Shown here: positions 52,510 through 61,548 of the stretch, one piece after another
How positions within the stretch are numbered: position 1 is the stretch's first letter
Layout of the letters: every line of letters begins with the position of its first letter
NCBI GenBank assembly: GCA_041395445.1
Contig: JAWLAO010000004.1
Location: forward strand, 62,001-126,000
Reading direction: 5' to 3'
Source of the DNA: Gammaproteobacteria bacterium
Lineage (GTDB): Bacteria > Pseudomonadota > Gammaproteobacteria > Xanthomonadales > Marinicellaceae
DNA length: 64,000 nt
Translations under genes and position numbers: made by a program
The notes under the pieces: generated by a model
The model's database searches: none
Seen by the model: the letters and a program-made list of their open reading frames with translations, nothing else
What the model was told of the DNA's origin: nothing

Positions 52510-53490
52510 CTATTTATAAGGTTCCGGTTTTGGCGTTGAGGGCACAGATGGAGGAAGCTGTGGCAAATCAAACGATGGTTGCTCACCAGTCAGAGTTTTA
52601 AGGAATGCAACGATTTGTTCAGTTTGTTCCTGACTAAATTCTCTTCCGAGCTGGATTTCACCCATGACATTGACCGCTTTTTCCAAGGAATCAACAGCAC
52701 CATCATGGAAATACGGATAGGTTAGTTCGATATTTCTCAATGTCGGAACTTTGAAAAAATACTCTTCAGAGTCATTATTGGAAACAGCCGCCCGACCAAT
52801 GGCAGGATTCGATGTTTGGTATTTTTTAATCAAGCCCATTTTTTGGAATGAAGTTCCACCCAAGGCCTCTCCGTTATGACAACCGACGCATCCGCTGTTT
52901 TTGAAAAGCTGATAACCTGCCAATTCTTTTTCAGAAATTGCATTTTTATCACCAAGCAACCATTGATCAAAACGAGAACCAGGGGTTACAAGTGTTTTTT
53001 CAAATTCAGCAATAGCGGATGTGATATTTTCTGTGTTGATGTTACCATTATCAAAAACTAACTTAAATTCACTCACATAGCCCGGAATACTGCTGATAAC
53101 ATTGATAGCCAGCTCATGAGTTGATGCCATTTCACCCGGATTTGCAATCGGTCCTCCGGCTTGCTCTTTCAAATCTTTAGCTCTGCCATCCCAGAATTGA
53201 GCAATGTTAAAACTGGAATTTAAAACCGTTGGTGCATTAATTGGACCTTTATGCCACGCATGACCGATTGAAGTCGGCAGATTATCTGTTCCGCCCATAC
53301 TTAGGTTGTGACAAGAGTTACAAGATATAAATCCAGATTTAGACAACCTTGGATCAAAATATAGTTTCTTCCCGAGTTCCATAAGTGCTAAATTGATGTC
53401 ATTGGCAGGTTGAATTGGTTTCACTGGTTCTGCAGACCATGCAATATTTGAGATTAAAATAGTGGTTATTGCTATAATTTTGGATTTCAT
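52510..53490 (-). CDS. Di-haem cytochrome c peroxidase (MauG/CcpA family)
   Basis: Periplasmic protein of 326 residues with a signal peptide (about 1-20) and two CxxCH haem sites, SCNSCHNL (about residue 56) and GCVGCHNGEA (about 205). FDPRLSKSG, the FWDGRAKDLKEQA motif and a late methionine-rich NVMGEIQLG segment match the bacterial cytochrome c peroxidase family. It would reduce H2O2 using electrons from small c-type cytochromes. A Pro-rich C-terminal tail is unusual but short. Confidence 0.9.
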   Translation of the reverse strand: MKSKIIAITTILISNIAWSAEPVKPIQPANDINLALMELGKKLYFDPRLSKSGFISCNSCHNLSMGGTDNLPTSIGHAWHKGPINAPTVLNSSFNIAQFWDGRAKDLKEQAGGPIANPGEMASTHELAINVISSIPGYVSEFKLVFDNGNINTENITSAIAEFEKTLVTPGSRFDQWLLGDKNAISEKELAGYQLFKNSGCVGCHNGEALGGTSFQKMGLIKKYQTSNPAIGRAAVSNNDSEEYFFKVPTLRNIELTYPYFHDGAVDSLEKAVNVMGEIQLGREFSQEQTEQIVAFLKTLTGEQPSFDLPQLPPSVPSTPKPEPYK

Positions 53491-53586
53491 GGCTCTTTCC
53501 TTTTTATTATATTAGAAAACTCTAATATAAGGTTTGGAGTGAGATTTTCCAATGTTTTTTACAAAATTACTGAATATTTTTATGGC

Positions 53587-54474
53587 TTAATTAAAACCTG
53601 AGCGAACCAATCGCTTGAATGGTTTCCAACTAACAATAATCAAAGCCAGCCAAATTCCTCCAAAAGCAACTTGATAACCAAAAGTAAAGTCTTCGCCATA
53701 AAAAATAACCGCAACCAGAAAACTTAAAGAAGGACCGATGTATTGCAAAAAACCGATGAGTGTTAAGGACAATCTATGTGCAGCGTAATTAAAACTAACT
53801 AAAGGCAGGACCGTTACAAGACCGGCAAAAAACAGAAGTGAATATATAAGATTTGTCGGTGTTACATAATTTGACTGTGGAGCAAAATACAAAAGATAAA
53901 CAATAGCCGGAATGATTAGTATTAATGTTTCCCAAAACAGACCAATCAATGGTCTGACTTGAAGTTTTTTTCTAATTAAACCATATAACCCAAAAGTAAT
54001 TGCCAAAAATAATGCTATCCAGGGTGGTTGCTTGAGGTAAATTCCCAGATAAATTGTTACTCCGCTGGCTATAAGAACCGCAACAACTTGAGGCTTGCTC
54101 AGTCGTTCCTGGAGAAACAGCATTCCAAGTAATATGTTTATCAAAGGATTGATGAAGTATCCAAGTGACGTTGCCAGAATTTGATCGTGAGTGACCGCCC
54201 AAACAAAAACTACCCAATTGCTGGAAACCAAAAGTCCGCTGATACACAGCACCAAAAACTGTCGAGGTGAAATCTTCATCGCTTGGAAGAGTTTTTTATG
54301 ATCTCTGATAAGCAGGAAAACAAATAAAAAAAACGCTCCCCAAATAATCCGATGTGCAATAATTGAAATCGCCGGAACTTCCTTGAGAAATTTAAAATAA
54401 ACAGGTGCTATGCCCCAAAATAAGAAGCAAAATACTCCGGCAGCCAAGCCTTTTTGATGTTCATTCAAAGACAT
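53587..54474 (-). CDS. rarD: RarD-type EamA transporter
   Basis: Inner-membrane drug/metabolite-superfamily protein of 295 residues with ten hydrophobic helices. The N terminus GLAAGVFCFLFWGIAPVYFK and the NWVVFVWAVTHDQILATSLG segment with YFINPLINILLG are characteristic of RarD (chloramphenicol-sensitivity protein). The true substrate is unknown. It lies downstream of the small frameshifted gene on the same strand. Confidence 0.9.
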   Translation of the reverse strand: MSLNEHQKGLAAGVFCFLFWGIAPVYFKFLKEVPAISIIAHRIIWGAFFLFVFLLIRDHKKLFQAMKISPRQFLVLCISGLLVSSNWVVFVWAVTHDQILATSLGYFINPLINILLGMLFLQERLSKPQVVAVLIASGVTIYLGIYLKQPPWIALFLAITFGLYGLIRKKLQVRPLIGLFWETLILIIPAIVYLLYFAPQSNYVTPTNLIYSLLFFAGLVTVLPLVSFNYAAHRLSLTLIGFLQYIGPSLSFLVAVIFYGEDFTFGYQVAFGGIWLALIIVSWKPFKRLVRSGFN

Positions 54475-54558
54475 CAGCGGATTGTAACTGATGTCTGAAT
54501 GAAGTGTTACAAAAAACTAATAAAGCAGAACTACATGATGTGGCTCTGCAATGAATAC

Positions 54559-54811
54559 TTATTTTTCACAAGTTAAGTTTTCTGTAGATTCTGGATTATT
54601 TGGGTCATTCGGATCTAGCCCCGTACCATCTCCTTCGCCTTGTGAAGTTGGAAATATTAAATCAAAGATAGATTTATGTTCAGGTTGGCAATCATTGATT
54701 AAGGTAGAGTTTTCAGGATTGTTGGGGTCAAGGCCGGTTCCATCTCCCTCTCCTGCATAGACAGATGTGTTAGAAATTAAAAAAAAATAGAATTAGTGTT
54801 TGCTTTTTCAT
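54559..54811 (-). pseudogene. Small secreted repeat protein, frameshifted at a nine-T tract in the signal peptide
   Basis: ATG at 54811 has a good ribosome-binding site (AAAGAGG) and starts a signal peptide MKKQTLILFF, but a run of nine T (54779-54787, A on the plus strand) puts translation out of frame and it stops after 13 codons. With eight T the frame reads through as 83 residues: a complete signal peptide ending VYA, then two copies of GEGDGTGLDPN separated by about 37 residues, and two cysteines. The remainder is intact to the TAA at 54559. It starts 3 bp after the stop of the gene upstream, so they are an operon. Either a slippage switch, a recent null mutation or a sequencing error. 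Confidence 0.75.
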
Positions 54812-54814
54812 GGT

Positions 54815-55624
54815 TTATACCTCTTTTTCATTGTCAAAAATAAAAGTTGAAATCCCAATCTCGTTATTTAGGTCTTCAACTTCCTTTGGTGTGAGATCCG
54901 TCTCTTCGTAACTATCAATTAGTGCTTGATATTCACGAAAATGCTTCCTTGTTAACTCTCTTAACTTATCCGTTAGTTTTCTCCTATTTTCCGGTTTTAT
55001 CAATGTAGAAAAATATGATGCCTGGAATAAGGTTTCTTCATTAGTTTTTGCATGATAATTGTGCTGAATTGTGTTAGACATCCTCGCCATACTTATCGCA
55101 AGCGTGTTTATTATTGATGCTTTATCACGCAATCCTTTTCTACCTAATGAGCTTATAAACTGTATATACTCACCTTTCTTTTTTACTTTTCCTGATGAAA
55201 TCAGAATATCTAAGACCGTTTTTGAGGTGATGATATTATCTTGTGGTTTAACCCTGTTAAATGTCGATGTGTAAGATCCAAATTTTCCATAGATTGGAAT
55301 AAGTCCATCATCATATTTTTTTGAAAGTTTATGTAACTCAGCAAGCAATACAGTTTGATGCATGAACTTACTATTGCTTTTAGAGTGTGTTTCTTTTTCT
55401 TCCAGGTATTTTTTTACTATGTGCCTGGAGAATCCGGTTGTTAGATAGACTGAGGATTTAGTTTTGGTTTGTTCGTAAGCATGGGAGATGTAGTGAGAAA
55501 TAAAATCCTCAACTACATCATTTCCATCTATGCCTAAGTCGAATAATAGAGAACTTAAACTTTTATAGAAATTCGTGGGTAGTTTGGACTTTTCAAATTC
55601 TTGAGAAGTAAATATGTTCTCCAT
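54815..55624 (-). CDS. Uncharacterised protein resembling DUF6502
   Basis: 269-residue soluble, helix-rich protein with no signal peptide. The layout recalls DUF6502: an N-terminal helical region (LSSLLFDLGIDGNDVVEDF), a middle H-x-T-V-L-L-A-E-L helix, SKTVLDILISSGKVKKKGEY (possible winged-helix-like segment) and a C-terminal SNTIQHNYHAKTNEETLFQA part. I assign the family by recall only. It has an inverted repeat before its start and is directly followed by the small secreted-protein gene. Confidence 0.5.
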   Translation of the reverse strand: MENIFTSQEFEKSKLPTNFYKSLSSLLFDLGIDGNDVVEDFISHYISHAYEQTKTKSSVYLTTGFSRHIVKKYLEEKETHSKSNSKFMHQTVLLAELHKLSKKYDDGLIPIYGKFGSYTSTFNRVKPQDNIITSKTVLDILISSGKVKKKGEYIQFISSLGRKGLRDKASIINTLAISMARMSNTIQHNYHAKTNEETLFQASYFSTLIKPENRRKLTDKLRELTRKHFREYQALIDSYEETDLTPKEVEDLNNEIGISTFIFDNEKEV

Positions 55625-55634
55625 GTGAATAATT

Positions 55635-55654
55635 TATCGCAACTTTTTACGATA
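55635..55654. promoter_or_regulatory. Short inverted repeat upstream of the DUF6502-like gene
   Basis: TATCG at 55635-55639 and CGATA at 55650-55654 form an imperfectly spaced palindrome about 11 bp upstream of the ATG. It could be an operator for autoregulation if the protein binds DNA, but five-base arms are weak evidence. Confidence 0.2.
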
Positions 55655-55791
55655 GTCTATCAATTTTTATAAAAAAACACCAAAAAATATAAAAAATTTA
55701 GCTGAAATCGTGATTTTTTTGAAAAAAAGGAGGTTTTGAACCTTTTCTGGCTCAACTAACAGAGTTAAAGTGAGGTGGTAAAGTTACGATC

Positions 55792-57192
55792 TTATTTCTT
55801 TTGAATGCGTTGCAGTATCTGATTTCTTGCTTCCAGTAAAATTGAGTCTTTATCCAGATTACTAACAATTTCTTTAGCGATTTTTTTAGGACCTTGTTTG
55901 CCCCATGATTTACCTCGAATGAAATATTGCTCTGCAATTTTTCCAACCAGGTAGGTTGCGTAGTAGGCAAGAGCTCCTTGCGTTCCTGCCGTTAACGTGG
56001 TGGAAAGACCAGCACTCATGGTTTTTAAAGCAGAAGAAAGTAAATTGACTCCCCAAACAGCTCCCATCAGAGCCGCAATTTGAGCCATGATTGTGAGTGC
56101 CAGTTTGGATGCTTCTTTACCCACAATCGGTAAACCGTAAACTTGAGACAGTTTACGAATCATAGCGACATCCAGTCCGGCTGCAATCAGCAAATCGGCA
56201 ACAGGCACAGGATTAAAAGCCACACCAACACCTTTGGCTATGCTATAGGTTGTGACGACTTTTTCGGCAGCATTAGCTTTTAGTTTGGTTATTTTTTCAC
56301 CAATTTTGCCGGAAATTTCACCGGCGAATATGCTGGCATTGAGCGCTGTCAGAGTTTTCCCATCTTTCTCGAGAATATCCCAAATGCGTTGTTTAACCTC
56401 GTTGACATCAATTTCGGGAATCACTTTTTCGCGAGTTTGCTGACCGTGTTGATCTTCTTTGATAAATATCTGAGGATTTGGATCAGCACTTGAGAATACG
56501 ATGTTTTCCTCAGAAACAATTCCTGAAGTTTTTTCTTTCAATGATAATTTCAGATCTTTGAGCTCGTCATCTGTGTATAAGTCTGATTTATTCAGAACTA
56601 AAATAATTTGGATATTGGGTTGCGAGATTAGTTTCAACTGCGCAAGCTGAGACTGCGTAATGTCGCCATCAACAACAAACAAAATAATATCAGCAATTTC
56701 TGCCGTTGCATGAGCCAATTTTTCTCGCTGTTCACCGGTCACTTCATCGGTACCGGGAGTATCAATAACAACCATAGATTGTTCGTTGTATTGATTCCAG
56801 CTCAGGCTTTGTTGAGTTTTTGTTTCGCCGTGTAAAGGACTGGTTTTGAATGCTTGTTTGCCAATCAAAGCATTTAGAAGCGAAGACTTTCCCGAACTGA
56901 CTTTTCCAACGGCAACAATATGAACTTGCTGCTTTTCTAATTTATCAATGAGATGTTGAACTTGTTGGTACTCCTCACTCAGTTGCATACGAACACTTGC
57001 AGGAATATGTTCATCATTAAGCAACTCTCTGAGACTGTCCAGAGTTTTATCCGTTGCACTATCGGCAACTGTCTCATTGATATTTTTGGGCTTATTTGTC
57101 GATTTTGAGCGCCATTTTCGCCAAATCTTTTGCCAGCGTTTGTGCAGGTCCAAGTAAGTTTTCCTCAAATTTTTGTTGGGTTGCGACAGCAT
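55792..57192 (-). CDS. Dynamin/Era-like GTPase with DUF697-type C-terminal domain
   Basis: 466-residue GTPase. After a basic N terminus (about 1-40) and a helical segment, the G domain has G1 GKVSSGKSSLLNALIG (about 106-121), G3 DTPGTD and G4 NKSD. The C-terminal half is hydrophobic and Gly/Ala-rich (YSIAKGVGVAFNPVPVADLL), as in YcjF/DUF697 proteins, which suggests membrane association. It overlaps the upstream GTPase gene by 101 bp in a different frame; both termini look protein-like. Probably works with its neighbour as a pair. Confidence 0.82.
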   Translation of the reverse strand: MLSQPNKNLRKTYLDLHKRWQKIWRKWRSKSTNKPKNINETVADSATDKTLDSLRELLNDEHIPASVRMQLSEEYQQVQHLIDKLEKQQVHIVAVGKVSSGKSSLLNALIGKQAFKTSPLHGETKTQQSLSWNQYNEQSMVVIDTPGTDEVTGEQREKLAHATAEIADIILFVVDGDITQSQLAQLKLISQPNIQIILVLNKSDLYTDDELKDLKLSLKEKTSGIVSEENIVFSSADPNPQIFIKEDQHGQQTREKVIPEIDVNEVKQRIWDILEKDGKTLTALNASIFAGEISGKIGEKITKLKANAAEKVVTTYSIAKGVGVAFNPVPVADLLIAAGLDVAMIRKLSQVYGLPIVGKEASKLALTIMAQIAALMGAVWGVNLLSSALKTMSAGLSTTLTAGTQGALAYYATYLVGKIAEQYFIRGKSWGKQGPKKIAKEIVSNLDKDSILLEARNQILQRIQKK

Positions 57193-58531
57193 CCAGCTTT
57201 CCTAAAGTGGATACAGACTCAAGTACGGCATTTCCCAATGCGTTAAAAATCATTCCATAAGAGACGGCATGGGTGACGCCTCCGACAGCTGTTCCCACAC
57301 CCGGAAAAGCCTTTAAAGCATTTCCGGCAACAGCGAGTATTAAGGACACAGATGTTCGTAATTTTCCGCCGGTCATGCGAATGATTTGATCGATCTCCAT
57401 TTGTTTGGGTGAAATCTGATACACACCACAAATATTCTGTATCATTTTAGTTGCCAATGTTCCCTGAATGACAATGTCCGAGCCCGGAGCAACTGAAGCC
57501 ATAGCACCGAAAACAGCTTTTTTGGTGTAATCATTGATAATATTAATGCCGGTTTGTTTGTTAAATTCTGACTCAGCATCATTGAGCTTTTTCTGAGTCA
57601 GCATCAGCATAGATGCATCTCGAAAACGATGTAAGATCTCAGGGTTATTGGCAACAACCTCTTCAATAGAGCATAGCAACGGTTTGATATTTGCTTCACG
57701 AGTAACCACCGATTTATGTTGTTTCCCTTTAGAATCCTGATAAACCAGTGTTTCCATTCCGCCTGTCGAAATAATGGCAACCGGATATTTTTTCTCTGTT
57801 TTTACCTTTAACTCTTCAACAATTTGAATTTGTTCTGAGTCAGAATATCTGTCCGCCTTGTTAAAGGCAATGACCATTGGCTTTTTAGTATTTCTCAGTT
57901 TACTAATCACTCTCATCTCAGTTTGAGTCAAATCCGAATCGGTTAAAAAAACCACAACATGCGCTCGTAAAGTTTCCTCTATAGCCAGTTTTTCAGATTC
58001 ATCATCGAAATCATCAAGACCGGGTAAATCTATAATTGCTAAATTTTTATATTGATACACCTCAATGGACTTGGTTGTTCCGCCTAAAACATGAGTTTGT
58101 ATCTGTTGCTCAGGCAATAAAGATTTAATAAAGCTGCTTTTACCGGAAGAAACCGTGCCGTAAAGTGCAATATAGAAATTTTCTTTACTACGCCGTTTGT
58201 CTAACTCTTGCAGTTCCTTTTCCGCTTCTGTAACATCAACACCTCTTTGAGCTTGTTGTATTAAACTCTCACGCAATGACGATTCATCAATGGGCTTGAG
58301 CTTTTGTTGTTTGACAGGTTTGGTTCTGACAAAAACAAAATAGAGATAAACCACCAAAAATGCAACCAGCATTATGACACATGCATAAAGAACCGAAACC
58401 CAAAGCGGTGCTTCTTGCAGATAATGCCAGATGCTCAGCAATTTTTCAGTTACAAGCAGAACTAGCAACAAAACAGCTATGGCTACTATGCCAATCAAAA
58501 TGGTAAAAATTGATTTTGAGTTAAATTTCAA
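57092..58531 (-). CDS. Membrane-anchored GTPase with DUF697-type domain
   Basis: 479 residues. Two N-terminal membrane helices (about 8-28 and 42-68) precede a G domain with G1 GTVSSGKSSFIKSLL (about 129-143), G3 DLPGLDD and G4 NKAD. A DUF697-like hydrophobic C-terminal domain follows (PGSDIVIQGTLATKMIQNIC). Homology to the downstream GTPase is evident, so the pair likely arose by duplication. Transcribed divergently from the DUF3365 lipoprotein gene. Confidence 0.82.
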   Translation of the reverse strand: MKFNSKSIFTILIGIVAIAVLLLVLLVTEKLLSIWHYLQEAPLWVSVLYACVIMLVAFLVVYLYFVFVRTKPVKQQKLKPIDESSLRESLIQQAQRGVDVTEAEKELQELDKRRSKENFYIALYGTVSSGKSSFIKSLLPEQQIQTHVLGGTTKSIEVYQYKNLAIIDLPGLDDFDDESEKLAIEETLRAHVVVFLTDSDLTQTEMRVISKLRNTKKPMVIAFNKADRYSDSEQIQIVEELKVKTEKKYPVAIISTGGMETLVYQDSKGKQHKSVVTREANIKPLLCSIEEVVANNPEILHRFRDASMLMLTQKKLNDAESEFNKQTGINIINDYTKKAVFGAMASVAPGSDIVIQGTLATKMIQNICGVYQISPKQMEIDQIIRMTGGKLRTSVSLILAVAGNALKAFPGVGTAVGGVTHAVSYGMIFNALGNAVLESVSTLGKLDAVATQQKFEENLLGPAQTLAKDLAKMALKIDK

Positions 58532-58596
58532 TTTAAACTTTCATGCAAAAACATTATTATGTGTTTTTTAACAGTTTTTTTAAAGTGAAAGAAGTC

Positions 58597-59166
58597 ATGA
58601 AGCATAGTTTGGTTGTTTTACTCATTATATTTGTCTCTGCCTGTGGAAAAAACACTATCAGTTACCAGGAAATCGGTGAAAGAACACACCAAAGTAAAGA
58701 AGTTGCTAAAAAATTTGGTATGCAGTTGAAAGCTAAACTTCAAGCAGCAATGAAAGAAGGTGGTCCAATCAATGCCATTTCAGTTTGTAACGAACAAGCT
58801 CCATTGATAGCCAAGCAATTATCCGACGAAACTGGTTGGGATATTCACAGAACCAGTCTTAAACCTAGGGCAACACAACCGGATGTGTGGGAAAAATCAA
58901 TGCTTGAAGATTTTGAGAAAAAGTTATCTAAAGGTGATTCATTCGATATGCTTTTTGCACAAGATGTTGTCAAACATAACGATAAAGCCAGTTTTCGTTT
59001 TATCAAAGCAATAGAAACTGAAAAGGTTTGTTTGGTATGCCACGGAGAAAACATTGCTGATCCAATCAAAACAAAGATTTCAGAACTGTACCCAAATGAC
59101 GTGGCAACCGGCTTCAAAGAAGGCGATATTCGCGGAGCATTTAGCATTATACAACCGCTGGAATAG
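58597..59166 (+). CDS. DUF3365 (Tll0287-like) c-type haem lipoprotein
   Basis: 189-residue lipoprotein with lipobox VSAC (about residue 15). The DUF3365/Tll0287-like fold is suggested by FGMQLKAKLQAAMKEGGPIN, AISVCNEQAP and the C-terminal CLVCHG haem-c attachment site. Such domains sense redox or gas ligands in some sensor kinases; here the domain stands alone. The ATG at 58597 has a GTGAAAGAAG ribosome-binding region and gives a clean signal peptide. tsaD starts 7 bp downstream. Confidence 0.82.
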   Translation: MKHSLVVLLIIFVSACGKNTISYQEIGERTHQSKEVAKKFGMQLKAKLQAAMKEGGPINAISVCNEQAPLIAKQLSDETGWDIHRTSLKPRATQPDVWEKSMLEDFEKKLSKGDSFDMLFAQDVVKHNDKASFRFIKAIETEKVCLVCHGENIADPIKTKISELYPNDVATGFKEGDIRGAFSIIQPLE

Positions 59167-59173
59167 ACGATAA

Positions 59174-60214
59174 ATGAAAGTTCTGGGAATCGAAACGTCC
59201 TGTGATGAAACAGGTATTGCTATTTATGACACCGAGAAAGGTTTAATTGCCGATCAGCTTTATTCACAAATTGAGTTGCATGCTCAATTCGGAGGAGTTT
59301 TCCCGGAAGTTGCTTCCAGAGATCATATCAAGAAAATTGTCCCATTAATCCAAAATGCCTGCCAACAAGCGGGTATTAACCTAAGTGATTTAGATGGAAT
59401 CGCATACACAACCGGTCCAGGGCTAATTGGAGCATTGCTTGTTGGCTCAAGTGTTGGTTGTTCATTGGCTTGGGCTTTGGATTTACCTTCTGTTGAGGTT
59501 CACCATATGGAAGGGCATTTATTGGCACCGTTGTTGGATGATGAAAAACCGAAGTTTCCCTTTGTTTGTTTATTGGTTTCCGGTGGTCACAGCATGTTGG
59601 TTGATGTTCAATCCATTGGCAACTATCAAATCTTGGGTGATACCCTTGACGATGCGGCGGGAGAAGCTTTTGATAAAACCGCAAAGTTATTAGGATTGGG
59701 TTATCCCGGCGGTAAAATTTTAGCTGAACTCGCAGAAAAAGGAGATAAGAAGCGATTTAAGTTCCCTCGCCCGATGATGAATCGTCCGGGATTGGATTTT
59801 AGTTTTTCGGGATTAAAAACAGCGGTCAGGCTCACATGGATGGAAGAAATCGAACATCCGCAGTTTAATAAAGAAAAAGACGAAGAAAAACTCAAACAAG
59901 ACATCGCAGCCAGCTTTCAAGAAGCGATTGTAGATACATTAGTTAAAAAGTGCCAAAGAGCTCTCAAACAAACAGGTTATAAAACTCTGGTCATTGCCGG
60001 AGGTGTGAGCGCGAATATCGAATTGCGTTCACGATTAAAACAAATAGAAAGCAAGCTAAAAGTATCCGTATCATTCCCGCCACTCAAATACTGTACCGAT
60101 AACGGAGCAATGATTGCTCTTGCCGGTGCATTAAGATTACAAAGAAAACAAGAACATAACAATAAAATCAGAGCCTTTCCAAGATGGAGCCTTGAAACAT
60201 TGCAAAAAGCATAA
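59174..60214 (+). CDS. tsaD: tRNA N6-threonylcarbamoyladenosine synthase subunit TsaD
   Basis: Catalytic subunit for t6A37 formation in ANN-decoding tRNAs. ASKHA ATPase fold with ETSCDETGIA at the N terminus, metal ligands in VEVHHMEGHLLAP, LLVSGGHSMLV, DDAAGEAFDKTAKLLGLGYP and the late VIAGGVSANIELR and CTDNGAMIA motifs. 346 residues. It is 7 bp after the DUF3365 gene and converges on xth. Confidence 0.97.
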   Translation: MKVLGIETSCDETGIAIYDTEKGLIADQLYSQIELHAQFGGVFPEVASRDHIKKIVPLIQNACQQAGINLSDLDGIAYTTGPGLIGALLVGSSVGCSLAWALDLPSVEVHHMEGHLLAPLLDDEKPKFPFVCLLVSGGHSMLVDVQSIGNYQILGDTLDDAAGEAFDKTAKLLGLGYPGGKILAELAEKGDKKRFKFPRPMMNRPGLDFSFSGLKTAVRLTWMEEIEHPQFNKEKDEEKLKQDIAASFQEAIVDTLVKKCQRALKQTGYKTLVIAGGVSANIELRSRLKQIESKLKVSVSFPPLKYCTDNGAMIALAGALRLQRKQEHNNKIRAFPRWSLETLQKA

Positions 60215-60230
60215 ACCGACCTAATGAGCC

Positions 60231-60998
60231 TTAATAATCAAACTCGGCAACAACAGGAGTGTGATCAGATGGTCTTTCCCACTTGCGTGGTTCAACATCA
60301 ATATAGGCAGAAGTCAGCATTTCCGACATGGTTTCGCTGGTGAGAATTAAATCGATTCTCAATCCCATGTTTCTTTGAAATCCACCCATTCGATAATCCC
60401 ACCATGAATAAAATCCGGCTTCATCATGCATAAGGCGGAAACTATCATCAAACCCCAAATCAAGGATATCATTGAGTTTCTGTCTTTCATCATCAGTACA
60501 AAGAATCTTGTTTTTCCAGTAGATTGGGTCGTGAACATCACGGTCATCCGGTGCGATGTTGAAATCCCCCAAAACCACAACATTCTCATAGTCCTGCATT
60601 TGTGACTCTATGAACTCTGTCACTTTCGACAGCCAATTCATTTTGTAGGTAAATTTATCCGAACCAGGTTCTTTACCATTGACTACATACAAATTAATAA
60701 CACGAATGTCATCAATAGTTGCTGCCAGAATCCGGCGTTGAGGATCATCTAAGCCTTCAATATCTGTTACAACATCGCTGGCAGGAGATGAACTGATAAT
60801 TGCAACTCCGTTGTAAGTTGGTTGCCCTGAGTAAACCACATGAAAACCAGCATCAGTTATTTCTTTTTCAGGAAAATTTTCATCTTTCAACTTGGTTTCT
60901 TGAATCGCTAAAACATCGGGTGAGTTTTCACTGCACCATTGTAAAACGTGTTCAAGACGGACTTTCAGAGAATTGACATTCCAGCTGGCAATTTTCAT
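60231..60998 (-). CDS. xth: Exodeoxyribonuclease III (AP endonuclease)
   Basis: Repairs abasic DNA and degrades 3' ends. EEP-fold motifs: KIASWNVNSLKVRL at the N terminus, AIQETKLKDENFP (catalytic Glu), VVLGDFNIAPDDRDVHDP and the C-terminal RPSDHTPVVAEFDY. The ATG at 60998 gives 255 residues matching XthA starts; the longer frame to 61112 adds 38 unrelated residues. Confidence 0.95.
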   Translation of the reverse strand: MKIASWNVNSLKVRLEHVLQWCSENSPDVLAIQETKLKDENFPEKEITDAGFHVVYSGQPTYNGVAIISSSPASDVVTDIEGLDDPQRRILAATIDDIRVINLYVVNGKEPGSDKFTYKMNWLSKVTEFIESQMQDYENVVVLGDFNIAPDDRDVHDPIYWKNKILCTDDERQKLNDILDLGFDDSFRLMHDEAGFYSWWDYRMGGFQRNMGLRIDLILTSETMSEMLTSAYIDVEPRKWERPSDHTPVVAEFDY

Positions 60999-61111
60999 AT
61001 AGGCTCTTTTTTTAAACTGTGCCAACTTTATCACAAATTCATTTTTTATAAAATAATAGGATAAAAAGCCGTTAAAGGTGGGATATAACATATGAAAACT
61101 TTTGCAGTGCA

Positions 61112-61354
61112 TTGCCTGTCAAGTTTTATTTTTGTCGTGTCGTTTTGGAGAATAAAAGAGGTTCAATACCTAATGAAATACCAGATGTTTTCCAACGCTT
61201 AAACCTCAATCCTGACACATGGATGGATGAACTCAAAGCTTTTCGATCCAAACACAAAACAGCAGTTGGAACTCTTCAACAGCTAAGAGATTTTTGTAGT
61301 TCAGTTGGTAAATCCTTCAGGTTTGGAGTTCAGCTCAAACCTAAACTGGAATAG
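61112..61354 (+). pseudogene. C-terminal remnant of a transposase
   Basis: An 80-codon frame whose last 65 residues (from ENKRGSIPNEIPDVFQRLNL through DTWMDELKAF to FGVQLKPKLE) resemble the C-terminal region of a putative-transposase family, where KRGAIP and a W-L/M pair are typical. No N-terminal catalytic part precedes it: upstream is the xth promoter region. I take it as a decayed insertion element. Family identity is from memory. Confidence 0.5.
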
Positions 61355-61493
61355 TAAAAAATCACAAATTTTCAATCCGGCTTCCTCAAGCTGAGGGATA
61401 TTTTTGTCTCAGATAAGGCAAATTTCACAAATTCCCTCACAAATTTCATAAACACATATCAATAGTCAAAAATATTAGAAAAACAAAAAGAAA

Positions 61494-61525
61494 AACTGGC
61501 TAATTATCTAATGAATCAGCCAGTT
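61494..61525 (-). terminator. Hairpin with T-rich tail downstream of the Rhs module operon
   Basis: AACTGGCT at 61494-61501 pairs with AGCCAGTT at 61518-61525. On the minus strand the stem is followed by a long T-rich tract (61493 down to about 61470). It is about 170 bp beyond the stop of the last minus-strand gene, so it may end that operon or belong to the repeat element. Confidence 0.45.
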
Positions 61526-61548
61526 ATCATATAAAAAATCTTTCTTAT

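Noticed and set aside
54551..54760. Plus-strand frame with repeated PVPSPSP motifs
   Set aside because: It is the antisense image of the GDGTGLDPN repeats of the minus-strand small secreted protein, which has the signal peptide and ribosome-binding site.
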